A DNA stretch of 64,000 nucleotides from Aedoeadaptatus coli (GCF_900343085.1 NZ_OPYI01000001.1:62001-126000); one strand, 5' to 3'. Shown: positions 33,209 through 42,863, counted from the stretch's first letter. The notes: generated by a model from the sequence alone, not told the origin. Program-made: numbers and translations.

Positions 33209-36175
33209 ATGAAAAAGAAAGGGAAAGTAAACCCAAGAGATGTACCAAAGACCAAACTTATATCAGAAAAGAAAGAAGAAAGCAATGAAAAATTCAGTAG
33301 TACAGAGAGAAAATCAGATTTTTCAAAAAAAGAAATTAATAAAGTAAAAAGCAGGAATAACATAGACAATAATGATGAAAACTCTAAGTATTATTCATCT
33401 CATTTGCAAGAAAATAGTCAGGATTTACTCAACGAAAAAGATAAGTCAAATAGAGGAAGAAGACAAAGAAAAAACCATGAGGAAAAATTTGCAGAAGCCT
33501 CCTATCATAATGAATATCAGCCAGAATATTCGCAACAGCAGCATAGAAAAATGGAAGAAAATGAGGAAAGTAGATATGGTGAATATTACGGGCAAGAAAC
33601 AGAATACAGGCTAAGTAACTTTAAAGAAGATTTTAATGATAGACCAAATTCAACTAGCTCTAATTTAAAAAGTAGCACTTCTCCCCAAAAAAATTACAAG
33701 GGGAATAGTAATTTAAAATGGAAGAAAAACGTTGAGAGTGAAAGTTTTAATGGAGTGCAAGAGAAAAAAATAAGGAGATTTAGAAAAGAAGAAGATAAGG
33801 ATTTTAATATAGAGGTAAGTTCAACATATGATCCCTTATCGCAGGACTCAGATAATGATGGTGTCATAGATCGCTATGACATGAACTTTAGTGATAGCAA
33901 TGTATCATATAGGGACACAAGAGATGACTATAAGTATTTACCATCTTCTGATGTGCAAAGAAAAAATTGGGATGGTTATTCTATTCTTGGTGAGAAAGGG
34001 AAAGAAAGCTTTCAAAAAAACACCTTTAAAAAACTTTATCAATCTCAAAGTCAGTTTAAGGATAAAGGGGAAAAAGTAGAATTAAAATCTTTAAATGGGA
34101 AGTTTAGAAGAAAATATCTATCATATAAGGCAAATGAAGAAGATAAAAAAATAATTCAAGACCTGAATACTAATAAAAAACAAAATAGCAAATATTTCAA
34201 AGGCAAAGTTAGAAATTTAGAAGAAAAAGATATGCTAATGGGTAAGGTTTCTAGTGGGAAATTTAGACAGGATAGCCTATCTGAAGGATTCAAAAGTGAA
34301 TCTGAAAAAAATAAAGATAAATATAATATAAATAAAAAGAATCAAGAAAAAATAGGCACGAAAAAAGAAATCTTCAAACAGGAAAAAAACGTAATAAAAA
34401 ATGAGAATCTTGAAGTAGATGAACTTGATTTAAATCATAGTGGAATTTCTAATAAAAACAAGGGAAAGAAAAGACAAATAAAAGACGCTTTTGATAATAC
34501 TATAAAGAAAAGCAACTTTGATCCAAAGAAAGAATACACCAGGACAAAAAAAGAAGTACAGGATTCTAAAAATGTATCTGAAGAAAATAAGGTAGATACA
34601 AAAAATAAAACTAAATTCCATTCTAAAAAAGATAACAAAAGTGAAAAAGATAAGTTTTATAAAAAGGAAGATAAAATATCAAAACTATATGAGAAAAAGA
34701 ATAAAAAAGAAAAAGAGTTAATTAAGTATAAGAAAAAGTCAAAAAAAGCGGGTTTAGAAAAACCTATTACTTTTGCGAGTGCTATGACGGCAAACTATCT
34801 ATATAGTGGGAAAGATGATAATGCAGGTGTTAACGCTGCTTATAAGCTTAGTAGAACTACCGAAGTTGTAGGTAGAGAAATTAGCCATTTTAGAAGAAAA
34901 AAACCTTTAAAAACTCAAAGAAAAATAAAATCTTTAGAAGGAAAAATTTATAAGAAAGAAAGTAAACTTCTATTTCAAAGAAATTTTGAAGAATTGAAGA
35001 AGACTAAAGCTTATCAAAACTCTAATAAACTGAATCGATTTTTTATGAAAAAGAAGTTTCAGAGAGATTTTAGGAAGAAACACGGGGAAGGTTTAGTAAA
35101 TAGAGTAAAGAAATCTTTCGCTAATATTGGAAAGAAAACATTGGAAGCTTTAAAAAACAAAGGATATAAGCAAATTTTAATTGCCCTTTGTATTTTAGGA
35201 CTTTTTTTTATGCTATTTCAAGGAATTAGCAATGTTGGCAGTCTTACTTCAGGATTAACAAGTAATGTTATAGCTACAAGCTATCTATCAAAAGAAGAAG
35301 TTTTAATGGATATTAACAATGAATTTACAAGTTATGAATATGCCTTACAAGATGAAATAGATAGTATTAAAGAAAATTATCCAAATTATGATGAATATCA
35401 TATAAAAGGAGATTCTGTTGGTCATGACCTACACGAGCTTTTTAGCTATTTAACAGCAAGATATGGAGAGATTAAGTCAGCTGAAGAGATACAAAAGGAA
35501 TTAAAAAAGCTATTTAATCAAATGTATGAGAAAAAATATACTTCAAAGTCTATTACAAAATATGACAGTGAAGGAAATCCATACACCTATAGAATTCTAA
35601 CATTAACTATAAAAAAGAAAAGTATTGATGAAATAGCAAGAGAAGAATTTGCAAACTATGAAACAAATATGGCTCATTATTTAGCATTACTTGATAGTCA
35701 GGGAAATATGAGTGGATATTTTGGATCAAGCTATGGGAACTTGGGAGAGATTATAGACAATCCAAACTTTGGAAATCCCGGTCTTGCTTTTGATTCTGAA
35801 ACTGCCAAAGCCTTATTTAATGAAGCAGAAAAACATATAGGTAAAAGATATGTGTTTGGAGCAAGTGGACCATCTAACTTTGACTGTTCAGGTTTTGTAT
35901 GTTGGTCATTTACAAAGTCTGGTGTAAAGAGAATGCCAAGAACTACAGCTTGGCTTATTTATAAAAACTATTGTAATCCAATATCTCCAAGCGAGGCAAA
36001 ACCTGGGGATATTATTTTCTTTAAAGGCACATATAATTCCGGTACGCCAATTTCTCACGTAGGGATATATGCCGGAAATGGAATGATGCTCCATGCAGGA
36101 GATCCTATCCAATATACCAGTATAAACTCAAGATATTGGAAAAATCACTTTTATTCCTTTGGTAGACCAAAATAA
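33209..36175 (+). CDS. NlpC/P60 peptidoglycan hydrolase with long charged N-terminal region (CD1108-like)
   Basis: 988 residues. Residues 1-640 are Lys/Glu/Ser-rich and low complexity, with one DPLSQDSDNDGVIDRYD segment near 209. A membrane helix lies near 650-672 (ILIALCILGLFFMLFQGI). The C-terminal NlpC/P60 domain (about 865-988) has FDCSGFVCWSF (catalytic Cys), SHVGIYAGNG (His) and the final polar residue in MLHAGD. It likely opens the cell wall for the mating channel. The lytic transglycosylase domain seen in CwlT-type proteins is not evident. Confidence 0.88.
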   Translation: MKKKGKVNPRDVPKTKLISEKKEESNEKFSSTERKSDFSKKEINKVKSRNNIDNNDENSKYYSSHLQENSQDLLNEKDKSNRGRRQRKNHEEKFAEASYHNEYQPEYSQQQHRKMEENEESRYGEYYGQETEYRLSNFKEDFNDRPNSTSSNLKSSTSPQKNYKGNSNLKWKKNVESESFNGVQEKKIRRFRKEEDKDFNIEVSSTYDPLSQDSDNDGVIDRYDMNFSDSNVSYRDTRDDYKYLPSSDVQRKNWDGYSILGEKGKESFQKNTFKKLYQSQSQFKDKGEKVELKSLNGKFRRKYLSYKANEEDKKIIQDLNTNKKQNSKYFKGKVRNLEEKDMLMGKVSSGKFRQDSLSEGFKSESEKNKDKYNINKKNQEKIGTKKEIFKQEKNVIKNENLEVDELDLNHSGISNKNKGKKRQIKDAFDNTIKKSNFDPKKEYTRTKKEVQDSKNVSEENKVDTKNKTKFHSKKDNKSEKDKFYKKEDKISKLYEKKNKKEKELIKYKKKSKKAGLEKPITFASAMTANYLYSGKDDNAGVNAAYKLSRTTEVVGREISHFRRKKPLKTQRKIKSLEGKIYKKESKLLFQRNFEELKKTKAYQNSNKLNRFFMKKKFQRDFRKKHGEGLVNRVKKSFANIGKKTLEALKNKGYKQILIALCILGLFFMLFQGISNVGSLTSGLTSNVIATSYLSKEEVLMDINNEFTSYEYALQDEIDSIKENYPNYDEYHIKGDSVGHDLHELFSYLTARYGEIKSAEEIQKELKKLFNQMYEKKYTSKSITKYDSEGNPYTYRILTLTIKKKSIDEIAREEFANYETNMAHYLALLDSQGNMSGYFGSSYGNLGEIIDNPNFGNPGLAFDSETAKALFNEAEKHIGKRYVFGASGPSNFDCSGFVCWSFTKSGVKRMPRTTAWLIYKNYCNPISPSEAKPGDIIFFKGTYNSGTPISHVGIYAGNGMMLHAGDPIQYTSINSRYWKNHFYSFGRPK

Positions 36176-36195
36176 GGGGGAAGGAGTAAAAATCT

Positions 36196-36453
36196 ATGAA
36201 TAAAAAATTAATCAGAAACATAGAAAAACAGAAGAATTTAAGAAAGAAAAAAGAAGAAATTGAAATAGAACTTCAGTTATTAGTAGAGGAACAAGAAGAA
36301 ATAGAAAATTTAGAGGTCATCAAGGAATTTCGAAGTCAAAAAATATCTCTTGATGAATTTTTATTTATTGTTAGAAAAAATAAGGAAGAAGAAAATAGAG
36401 AAAGACAAGAACTTAAAAGAAAAGATACAAATGAAAGTGAGGAAAATTTATGA
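36196..36453 (+). CDS. DUF4315 family protein
   Basis: 85-residue highly charged helical protein (LRKKKEEIEIELQLLVEEQEEIENLEVIK), probably coiled-coil. Size, composition and location after the NlpC/P60 gene fit DUF4315 in Tn1549-type elements. The last four bases overlap the start of the surface protein gene. Confidence 0.75.
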   Translation: MNKKLIRNIEKQKNLRKKKEEIEIELQLLVEEQEEIENLEVIKEFRSQKISLDEFLFIVRKNKEEENRERQELKRKDTNESEENL

Positions 36454-38804
36454 AAAAAATAACAAGTGGAATTTTAGCTGTGATAATGCTACTTGTAAGT
36501 CTAGTGAATATAGTGGCTGTAAGTCCTGTATATGCAAGTACAGATTATAAGGTAGAGTGGACGGAAGATGATTTTATGTATTCCTCTGAGGGAAATATAA
36601 TTGCCTTTAGTGATAAGGGCTTAGAAAAGAAAGAAAAGACAAATGTTCTAGTATTTCCTGAAGGAACAAAATCTATAAATGGAAATTATTCTTTAAGTCA
36701 TTTAAACGATGAACTTAGATATAAAAGAGAATTTGGACGTGGCAAACATTGGGATAAAGTAATTATTCCTGATTCTGTTAAGCATTTAGGCTATGCTGCC
36801 TTTTACGATGCAAGTATAGACGAGGTAAAACTATCAAATAGGCTAACTTATCTTGGTGGTTTAGCATTTTTTAATTGTGGACTTAGAGAAGTGACTTTAC
36901 CTGATACTTTGGTAAATATTGAACATAATGCTTTTGAAAGAAATAACCTTCAAGAAATAACTATACCGAAGTCTGTAAAGACAATTGAACAATACGCTTT
37001 TTCAAGAAATAAATTGCACACTATAAAAGTTTTAGGCAATCCAAACATTAACAGTAAAGGAGTATTCCATAATCAAGATGTTGAATATAGACCAAAACAA
37101 AATCCATTTTACGAAAATCATTTTGGTTTCAACGGAAATCAAGGATTCAAATCTATTCCTAATGGATTAAGGTTTGAAAATGGAGAGTTTGTCTTTGATA
37201 AGAACGTAGATAGTGTAGAACTTGAATTTGATTATAACAATGATATGTATCAAGGAAAGATGACTATATACAATCCAAATAAATATTCCATTGATACTCA
37301 AACTGATTTGACAGGACAAGATATTGATGAAAAGGACAATAAGATTGATGATTTAACTAAAAACATTAAGGACTTAGAAAATCAGATCAAAGACTTAAAT
37401 GATAAGAAACAAGAAGATCAATCAAAGATAGATGAGTTAAAGGAAAAGTTAGAATCTTGCAAAGATAATGGAGAGAAACTAAAACAAGAAAAAGCTAGGC
37501 TAGAAGAAGAAATTAGAGATAAAGACAATAAGATTGCTCAATTGAATAAAGAAATTGAGGATCTTAAAAATTCTAACAATGATGAACTAATAGCAGAAAT
37601 TACTCAGCTTAAAGATGAACTAAAAAGATTACAAGATGAAAATGCAAAACTAAAAGAAGATTATTCATCTACAAAATGGGAGTTAGAAGCTGAGAAAGAA
37701 AAGACCGATAAAAACGAAAATAAAATCAAAGAAATGCAAGAAAAGCTCGAGTCTTTAGAAGGAGAACTAGCAAAGAAGACTAAAGAAATTGAGGATAAAG
37801 ATAATAAAATTAAGGACTTAGAAAAAGCTCTTGATGAAAAAGATACTAAGATAAAAGACCTCGAGTCTAAAAAGAAAGAAACAGAAAATTCTAAGTCAGA
37901 ATGTTGTAAGAAAATTGAAGAGCTTCAAAAGGCTATTGATAGTTTAAAAGAATCTTCTGAAAATACAAAAAAAGAATTAGAAGAGAAGATTAAAGGGTTA
38001 GAAGAAAAACAAAAAGCTTCTGAAGAAGAAATTAAAAAGCTAAAAGAAGAGTTAGATAAGAAAATTGAAGAAGCAAAGAAGTTAATCGAGGAAGCAAATA
38101 AAAAAGCAAAAGAAGAACTTGAGAAACAAGCTAAAGATGAAAAAGACAAAAATTTAAACCAAGACTTATCCAAGAAATTAGATGAAATTCTAAAACTCCA
38201 AAAAGAAAATAAAGAGAAGAAAGAAGACAAGAAATCTCAAGATAAAAAGTTGGACGAACTTTTGAAAGCTGATGAGAAGAATATTCTAAATCAATTTGAT
38301 CTTAACAAGATGAAAAAGCAAGAAGACCAACAAGGTAAAAAACAAGTTAAAGATGAAAAAGAATTCGCAGTTTTCCAAGTAGACAAAAACTTTTATAACA
38401 TTATAAAAGATGGAAAGAAAACTACTGTGTATATGGATGTAAAAGCATATATTAAGGATAATCGCATTATGCTACCTGTTAGATATGCAGCTTATACTCT
38501 TGGGTTTAATGTAGAATATGATGATAGTAAGAGAGAGGCTATCTTTTCAAATAAAGAAAATACAGCCTTACCTAAAAAAACTCTAAGATTAAATATAGAT
38601 ACTGGTGTTATGAAAGATAGTCAAGGAAACATTTATCATTCTGACACTAAACCTGTAATTATAAATGGAAGAATTCACGCATCTATTTCCAATATAGCTA
38701 AAGCTTTTAATGCAAGCTGTGGGGATATAAGAGATGAAAAAGATCAAAGTATAGAATGGGATAATAGCAGAAAGGCAGTTTATGTCTTCAAGAATATAAA
38801 GTAA
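36450..38804 (+). CDS. Surface protein: LRR_5 repeats, long coiled coil, copper amine oxidase-like domain
   Basis: 784 residues. Signal peptide at 1-30 (cleavage near VYAST). BspA-type leucine-rich repeats at about 95-205 (VIIPDSVKHLGYAAFYDA, EVTLPDTLVNIEHNAFERN, EITIPKSVKTIEQYAFSRN). A coiled coil of about 330 residues follows (290-630). A copper-amine-oxidase N-terminal-like domain lies at about 650-784 (IKDNRIMLPVRYAAYTLGFNVEYDD). No LPXTG or C-terminal membrane anchor is present. It probably mediates cell-cell contact during mating, or adhesion. Confidence 0.85.
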   Translation: MKKITSGILAVIMLLVSLVNIVAVSPVYASTDYKVEWTEDDFMYSSEGNIIAFSDKGLEKKEKTNVLVFPEGTKSINGNYSLSHLNDELRYKREFGRGKHWDKVIIPDSVKHLGYAAFYDASIDEVKLSNRLTYLGGLAFFNCGLREVTLPDTLVNIEHNAFERNNLQEITIPKSVKTIEQYAFSRNKLHTIKVLGNPNINSKGVFHNQDVEYRPKQNPFYENHFGFNGNQGFKSIPNGLRFENGEFVFDKNVDSVELEFDYNNDMYQGKMTIYNPNKYSIDTQTDLTGQDIDEKDNKIDDLTKNIKDLENQIKDLNDKKQEDQSKIDELKEKLESCKDNGEKLKQEKARLEEEIRDKDNKIAQLNKEIEDLKNSNNDELIAEITQLKDELKRLQDENAKLKEDYSSTKWELEAEKEKTDKNENKIKEMQEKLESLEGELAKKTKEIEDKDNKIKDLEKALDEKDTKIKDLESKKKETENSKSECCKKIEELQKAIDSLKESSENTKKELEEKIKGLEEKQKASEEEIKKLKEELDKKIEEAKKLIEEANKKAKEELEKQAKDEKDKNLNQDLSKKLDEILKLQKENKEKKEDKKSQDKKLDELLKADEKNILNQFDLNKMKKQEDQQGKKQVKDEKEFAVFQVDKNFYNIIKDGKKTTVYMDVKAYIKDNRIMLPVRYAAYTLGFNVEYDDSKREAIFSNKENTALPKKTLRLNIDTGVMKDSQGNIYHSDTKPVIINGRIHASISNIAKAFNASCGDIRDEKDQSIEWDNSRKAVYVFKNIK

Positions 38805-38819
38805 GAAAAGGAGAGAATT

Positions 38820-39698
38820 ATGAAGAAAAAAAGATTAGGGGTAGCCTTAGTGCTACTCCTTTTACTATTCAGTATGCCAAGCATATCCATAGCTAAGAGC
38901 AATGAAAATGAAATAAAAAATCAGTCAAATGATATTTATTTGCCAGAAAAAAGTAAAGAATTAGAAAGCTTATTTGATGAAGATGTATATGAACCATCTA
39001 ATGAGAGTCAAAAAATTCCTTATCAGGAAGTGCCGAAAATACAAGAAAATAACATAAAAAATGAGCAAGTAGATAAAAAAGAAAAGCCATCTAAACTTGT
39101 TAAAGGTGGCAATACTAAAGCAATTAATCCATTAGCTACAAAAGAAAATAAGGCAAGAGGAACAGTTATAGAAAATGTAGATAAAAATGGACAGGATATT
39201 ACACCGAAAGTAGAAGATCAAACATCAAGAGATGAAAAAAAGGAAAATCCAATAGATGTTAGACAATTTTTAACCTTTCAAACAAAGAGTGGAAAAACTA
39301 TGCACCTCATTGTAGATCATTCGGAAAATCAAGAAAATGTACAATTACTAACAGAAGTTGGAGAACAAGATCTACTAAATATGATTGAAGGAGAAAGTGA
39401 AGTAAAGCCAAAAGAAGAAGTAGTGAAAAAAGAAGAACCGGTGGAGGAAAAACCGAAGAAAGAGGAGAAAGAAGAAAAGAAATCAGGGATAGGACTTTAT
39501 TTATTTATGGGTTTAATTATTGTTGGTGTAATGGGTGCAGGATATTACTTCAAAATCTATAAAAAAAATGAAGAAGCAAGTTTTGAAGATGAGCAAGATT
39601 ATAATGAATTAGAAGATGATTATGAATCTGAAGGGGAGGATTATGATCTTGAAGATAAGGAAGATACAGAAATTATTCCAGATGAAGATGAATTTTAA
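38820..39698 (+). CDS. DUF4366-like membrane protein of the conjugation module
   Basis: 292 residues. Signal sequence at 1-25 (LGVALVLLLLLFSMPSISIA), a conserved patch (VRQFLTFQTKSGKTMHLIVDHSENQENVQLLTEVGEQDLLNMI) typical of DUF4366, a Lys/Glu linker, a membrane helix near 224-243 (IGLYLFMGLIIVGVMGAGYYF), and a very acidic cytoplasmic tail. Order after DUF4315 matches Tn1549-like elements. Confidence 0.82.
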   Translation: MKKKRLGVALVLLLLLFSMPSISIAKSNENEIKNQSNDIYLPEKSKELESLFDEDVYEPSNESQKIPYQEVPKIQENNIKNEQVDKKEKPSKLVKGGNTKAINPLATKENKARGTVIENVDKNGQDITPKVEDQTSRDEKKENPIDVRQFLTFQTKSGKTMHLIVDHSENQENVQLLTEVGEQDLLNMIEGESEVKPKEEVVKKEEPVEEKPKKEEKEEKKSGIGLYLFMGLIIVGVMGAGYYFKIYKKNEEASFEDEQDYNELEDDYESEGEDYDLEDKEDTEIIPDEDEF

Positions 39699-40067
39699 TC
39701 TTCTCAATGATTTAAGCAGTAGATTAAGGACAACAATAAAATTAATTATCGTGTAAATTTATAAACATACGATAGAAAAGTACAATTAGAATTCTGGAAC
39801 TTTAATAAAAAACGATGAACAAAACGACAGCACAAACTTAATATATAAGTAAAGCTAAGTTGAAATGATTGATTGTATAATTAAGAATTTGATATAGATA
39901 AAATCATAAGTTTAATGAGAATGCTAAAAACGGATCAAGCTTTTTTATACGGATGGAATTCTTATTCGAAGAAAAATCTTTATGCTAGAGACATAAAGTT
40001 TGAAGATGTAATAGATAATGGAATAAATATTATAGAAAAAATAAAAAATCGGTAGAGCTATAAAAAG
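39699..40067 (+). other. Gene-poor stretch with a short decayed ORF
   Basis: No intact gene. A 46-codon ORF, 39915-40055, reads MRMLKTDQAFLYGWNSYSKK and on to IEKIKNR, with coding-like composition but no family I recognise; the frame continues upstream to a stop at about 39890. It may be the tail of a decayed gene. Elsewhere only AT-rich sequence is seen. Confidence 0.35.
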
Positions 40068-40101
40068 ATGAGGGATTGAAAATTTAATCTCTCATTTTTT
40101 T
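40068..40101 (+). terminator. Terminator-like hairpin before topB
   Basis: ATGAGGGATT (40068-40077) pairs with AATCTCTCAT (40086-40095), then T to 40101. Confidence 0.75.
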
Positions 40102-40124
40102 ATTAAAAAATTAAAGGAGGAAAA

Positions 40125-41831
40125 ATGAAATTAGTAATCGCAGAAAAACCAAGTGTTGCAGCATCAATAGCAAAAGTTATAGGAGCAAAAAATAGAAATA
40201 ATGGATATTATGAGGGGAATGGATACATTGTTTCATGGTGTGTTGGGCATTTAGTACAAATGGCAAATCCTGATGTGTATGATGAAAGATATAAGAAGTG
40301 GAGAATTGAAGATTTACCTATTATCCCAAAAGAATACAAGTATGAGGTAACGAAGACAACTAAAAAACAGTTTAATATTCTTAAAAGACTAATGAATAGT
40401 AATGAAGTTGACACCATTATTAATGCTTGTGATGCTGGTAGAGAAGGAGAAGCTATCTTTAGACTTGTATATATGATGGCAAATTGTAAGAAGAAAATGA
40501 AACGTCTTTGGATTTCCTCAATGGAAGACTCTTCCATAAAAGAAGGATTTAGCAACTTAAAAGATGGAAGTAATTATGATAATCTTTTTGAATCAGCTAA
40601 GGCTCGTGCCATAGCTGATTGGCTTGTTGGAATGAACATAAGTAGACTTTACTCCTGTCTATATAATGAAAATTATAGTGTAGGCAGAGTACAAACACCA
40701 ACTTTATCAATGATTGTGAATAGAGATGATGAGATAAATAGTTTTAAAAAAGAAAAATATTATACAGTGGAGATTTCCATGAATGGATTTACACTTTCGA
40801 CAGATAGAATTGATGACAAGATAGTGGCAGAGCAGCTTAAAAATTTAATCGGAGAAAAAATTGAAATAACCGATGTAATTAAAAAAGAAAAGATTACAAA
40901 GCCTAATCTGCCCTTTGACCTAACAACACTTCAAAGAGAATGTAATAAGTATTTTGGATACAGTGCAAAACAAACCCTAGATTATGCCCAAAGCCTGTAT
41001 GAAAAGAAGTATATTACCTATCCACGAACAGATTCAAGATATTTGACAGTAGACATGATAGAAAGCACTGTAAATAATATTATAGGAAAAAATGATTTTG
41101 ACACAGAAAGAATTAAGGTAGTTTTTAATTCTGAAAAAGTTACAGATCATCATGCAATAATTCCAACGATAAGTTCATTAAATAAGGATATTTCAAATCT
41201 CCCGGAAAGCGAAGCCAAAGTATATAGACTTATAACAAATAAACTCTATGCAAGTTTTGGATATCCACTTGTAGAAAATACAACAAAGATAGTGGCTGAA
41301 TTTGACGGGTTTGAATTTATAAACACTTATAAAATAATTGCAGAAGAAGGGTTTACAAAATATTTAGAAGAATATACATCAAAGAAGAAAGAAGATATAC
41401 AACTTCCTGATGTAAAAATAGGAGATTTTTTATATATTGAAAATAAAGATATAAAAGAGAAGTATACAAATCCACCTAAACACTTCACTGAAGACACACT
41501 CTTAAAAGCAATGGAAATAGCTGGAAATGATGAATTAGTTAAGGATGTTGAAATTGAAAGAAAAGGACTTGGTACTCCTGCTACAAGAGCGGGAATAATA
41601 GAAAATTTGATATACAAAGGTTATATAAAAAGAGAAAAGAAAAACCTAATATCAACTAGGAAGGGATTAAACCTAGTTACTATAGTTATAGATGAGTTTA
41701 AATCTCCAAAGACAACAGCAAAATGGGAAATGAGATTAAGTGATATAGCAAAGGGTAAGGAAAATAAAGAGAATTTTTTAAAAGAAATTGAAGAAGAAAT
41801 AAAAAATACTATAGGTAAATATTATAAGTAA
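40125..41831 (+). CDS. topB: DNA topoisomerase III
   Basis: 568-residue type IA topoisomerase. The Toprim domain is at the start (MKLVIAEKPSVAASIAKVIGA, then NACDAGREGEAIF near 103). The active-site region YITYPRTDSRYL lies near 297-308 with the nucleophilic Tyr. The C-terminal region has GLGTPATRAGIIENLI near 482. No C-terminal zinc fingers, so it is shorter than chromosomal TopB. Such genes are standard in Tn1549-type elements. AAGGAGG precedes the ATG. Confidence 0.93.
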   Translation: MKLVIAEKPSVAASIAKVIGAKNRNNGYYEGNGYIVSWCVGHLVQMANPDVYDERYKKWRIEDLPIIPKEYKYEVTKTTKKQFNILKRLMNSNEVDTIINACDAGREGEAIFRLVYMMANCKKKMKRLWISSMEDSSIKEGFSNLKDGSNYDNLFESAKARAIADWLVGMNISRLYSCLYNENYSVGRVQTPTLSMIVNRDDEINSFKKEKYYTVEISMNGFTLSTDRIDDKIVAEQLKNLIGEKIEITDVIKKEKITKPNLPFDLTTLQRECNKYFGYSAKQTLDYAQSLYEKKYITYPRTDSRYLTVDMIESTVNNIIGKNDFDTERIKVVFNSEKVTDHHAIIPTISSLNKDISNLPESEAKVYRLITNKLYASFGYPLVENTTKIVAEFDGFEFINTYKIIAEEGFTKYLEEYTSKKKEDIQLPDVKIGDFLYIENKDIKEKYTNPPKHFTEDTLLKAMEIAGNDELVKDVEIERKGLGTPATRAGIIENLIYKGYIKREKKNLISTRKGLNLVTIVIDEFKSPKTTAKWEMRLSDIAKGKENKENFLKEIEEEIKNTIGKYYK

Positions 41832-41883
41832 ATTGATTATAAAAAATTGAATACGGTTATAGGAATGAAGAAAGGAGTGATTT

Positions 41884-41958
41884 ATGAAAGAAATAGGGTA
41901 TAATATAAGTGATAAAAGAGTAGGCATTAGGAAATTTACTTATTTGATATTACTATGA
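41884..41958 (+). CDS. 24-codon small ORF before the toxin-antitoxin locus (tentative)
   Basis: AAAGGAGTGATTT precedes ATG 41884; the product is MKEIGYNISDKRVGIRKFTY plus LILL. Its stop falls inside the antitoxin promoter. Possibly a gene cut short when the toxin-antitoxin locus was inserted. Confidence 0.25.
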   Translation: MKEIGYNISDKRVGIRKFTYLILL

Positions 41959-41972
41959 ATATATGTTATACT
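41944..41972 (+). promoter_or_regulatory. Promoter of the type III antitoxin RNA
   Basis: TTGATA (41944-41949), 17-base spacer, TATACT (41967-41972) with extended -10 TGT. Start expected near 41979, just before the repeats. Confidence 0.8.
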
Positions 41973-41978
41973 CTTATC

Positions 41979-42098
41979 AGATAAAGATGGTGTCCCACTA
42001 CCGTTAAAGGTGGAGCATTAAAGAAGGTGTCTCACTACCTATATCCCAAAGGTGAAGCATTAAAGCAAGCAGAGAGGATTAAACCTCTCTGTTTTTTT
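41979..42098 (+). ncRNA. Type III antitoxin RNA with two tandem repeats
   Basis: Repeat 1 spans 41989-42023 and repeat 2 spans 42026-42065. Both start GGTGTCYCACTACC and end AAAGGTGRAGCATTAAAG, with variable middles. Each can fold as a small CAC..GTG hairpin or pseudoknot. The repeats sit between a strong promoter and a terminator directly in front of a ToxN-like gene, which is the layout of ToxIN, AbiQ and TenpIN systems, where each repeat is a processed antitoxin unit. Confidence 0.75.
42071..42098 (+). terminator. Terminator between antitoxin RNA and toxin
   Basis: AGAGAGG (42071-42077), loop ATTAAA, CCTCTCT (42084-42090), then seven T. In type III systems this leaky terminator sets the antitoxin-to-toxin ratio. 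Confidence 0.9.
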
Positions 42099-42109
42099 AG
42101 GAGAAAATA

Positions 42110-42669
42110 ATGGTAGAAGTTATAAAATATGGATTTTATACTGTAAACTCTGATTACCTTGAATATCTAAATAAAGTAGATTCAGAAGTTTATTACAACC
42201 CATCGTATAGAAACAGTATAAAACCATTTGTTGGAATTATTGTTGGTATAGAAAATTATAATTATTTTATTCCAATTTCTTCTGCAAAGGAAAAACATAA
42301 AAAATGGAAGAATGTTTCTGATGAGCATTTTTTGATTTATGAAGTGATCGATAATAGTATTACTATAGATGGAGATATCTACAAATATTATTCTGATAGA
42401 AAAAAATGCACATATTATCTATATTGGATATTAAGAAAATGATTCCTGTACCGACTGATTGTTATGAAAGAATTGATTTTAACGAACTTGAGGATATTAG
42501 ATATAAAGACTTATTTCAAAAAGAATACGCTTTTTGTTTAAAAATAAAAACAAAGGTCTTGATAAAGGTAGAAAAAATATACAAAAATCAAAAGAAAACA
42601 GGAATTATAAGAAGAGCAAATTGCAATTTTTCAAAGTTAGAAAAAGCAATGTTGGATTGGAAGCAATAG
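42110..42669 (+). pseudogene. ToxN/AbiQ-like type III toxin, split at an A7 run
   Basis: The first frame (42110-42442) reads KYGFYTVNSDYLEYLNKVD, then KPFVGIIVGIENYNYFIPISSAKEKHKKW, the N-terminal half of ToxN/AbiQ endoribonucleases. The second frame (from 42406) reads ILDIKKMIPVPTDCYERIDF, then YKDLFQKEYAFCLKIKTKVLIKVEKIY, the matching C-terminal half. They join at seven A (42400-42406). A -1 slip at A-AAA-AAA, or one extra A, gives a 186-residue protein of normal family length. It is either disabled, phase-variable, or made by programmed slippage. AGGAG (42099-42103) precedes ATG 42110. Confidence 0.78.
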
Positions 42670-42682
42670 AATAAAGGCAGTT

Positions 42683-42721
42683 AAAGCGATTAGAAAAGTA
42701 AAAAATTTCAATCGTTTTTTT
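42683..42721 (+). terminator. Terminator after the type III toxin
   Basis: AAAGCGATT (42683-42691) pairs with AATCGTTTT (42710-42718), inside a T run ending at 42721. Confidence 0.7.
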
Positions 42722-42863
42722 ATTGCAATAAAAAGATAGCGTAAATGACATGTTAAAGTTATCTTTTGCTTACAGAAATTTAAAAAATGGAAAGAAATAA
42801 AGTTTAATAAATAAATATATAAAAATTTAGTTCATTTTTATCACTATAATGAGGAGGGATAAA

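Noticed and set aside
37925-38230. Minus-strand Ser/Phe-rich ORF in the surface protein gene
   Set aside because: Antisense shadow of the Lys/Glu coiled-coil codons.
41989-42065. CRISPR-like direct repeats
   Set aside because: Only two units of unequal length, no spacers and no cas genes; the promoter-repeat-terminator-toxin order fits a type III antitoxin.
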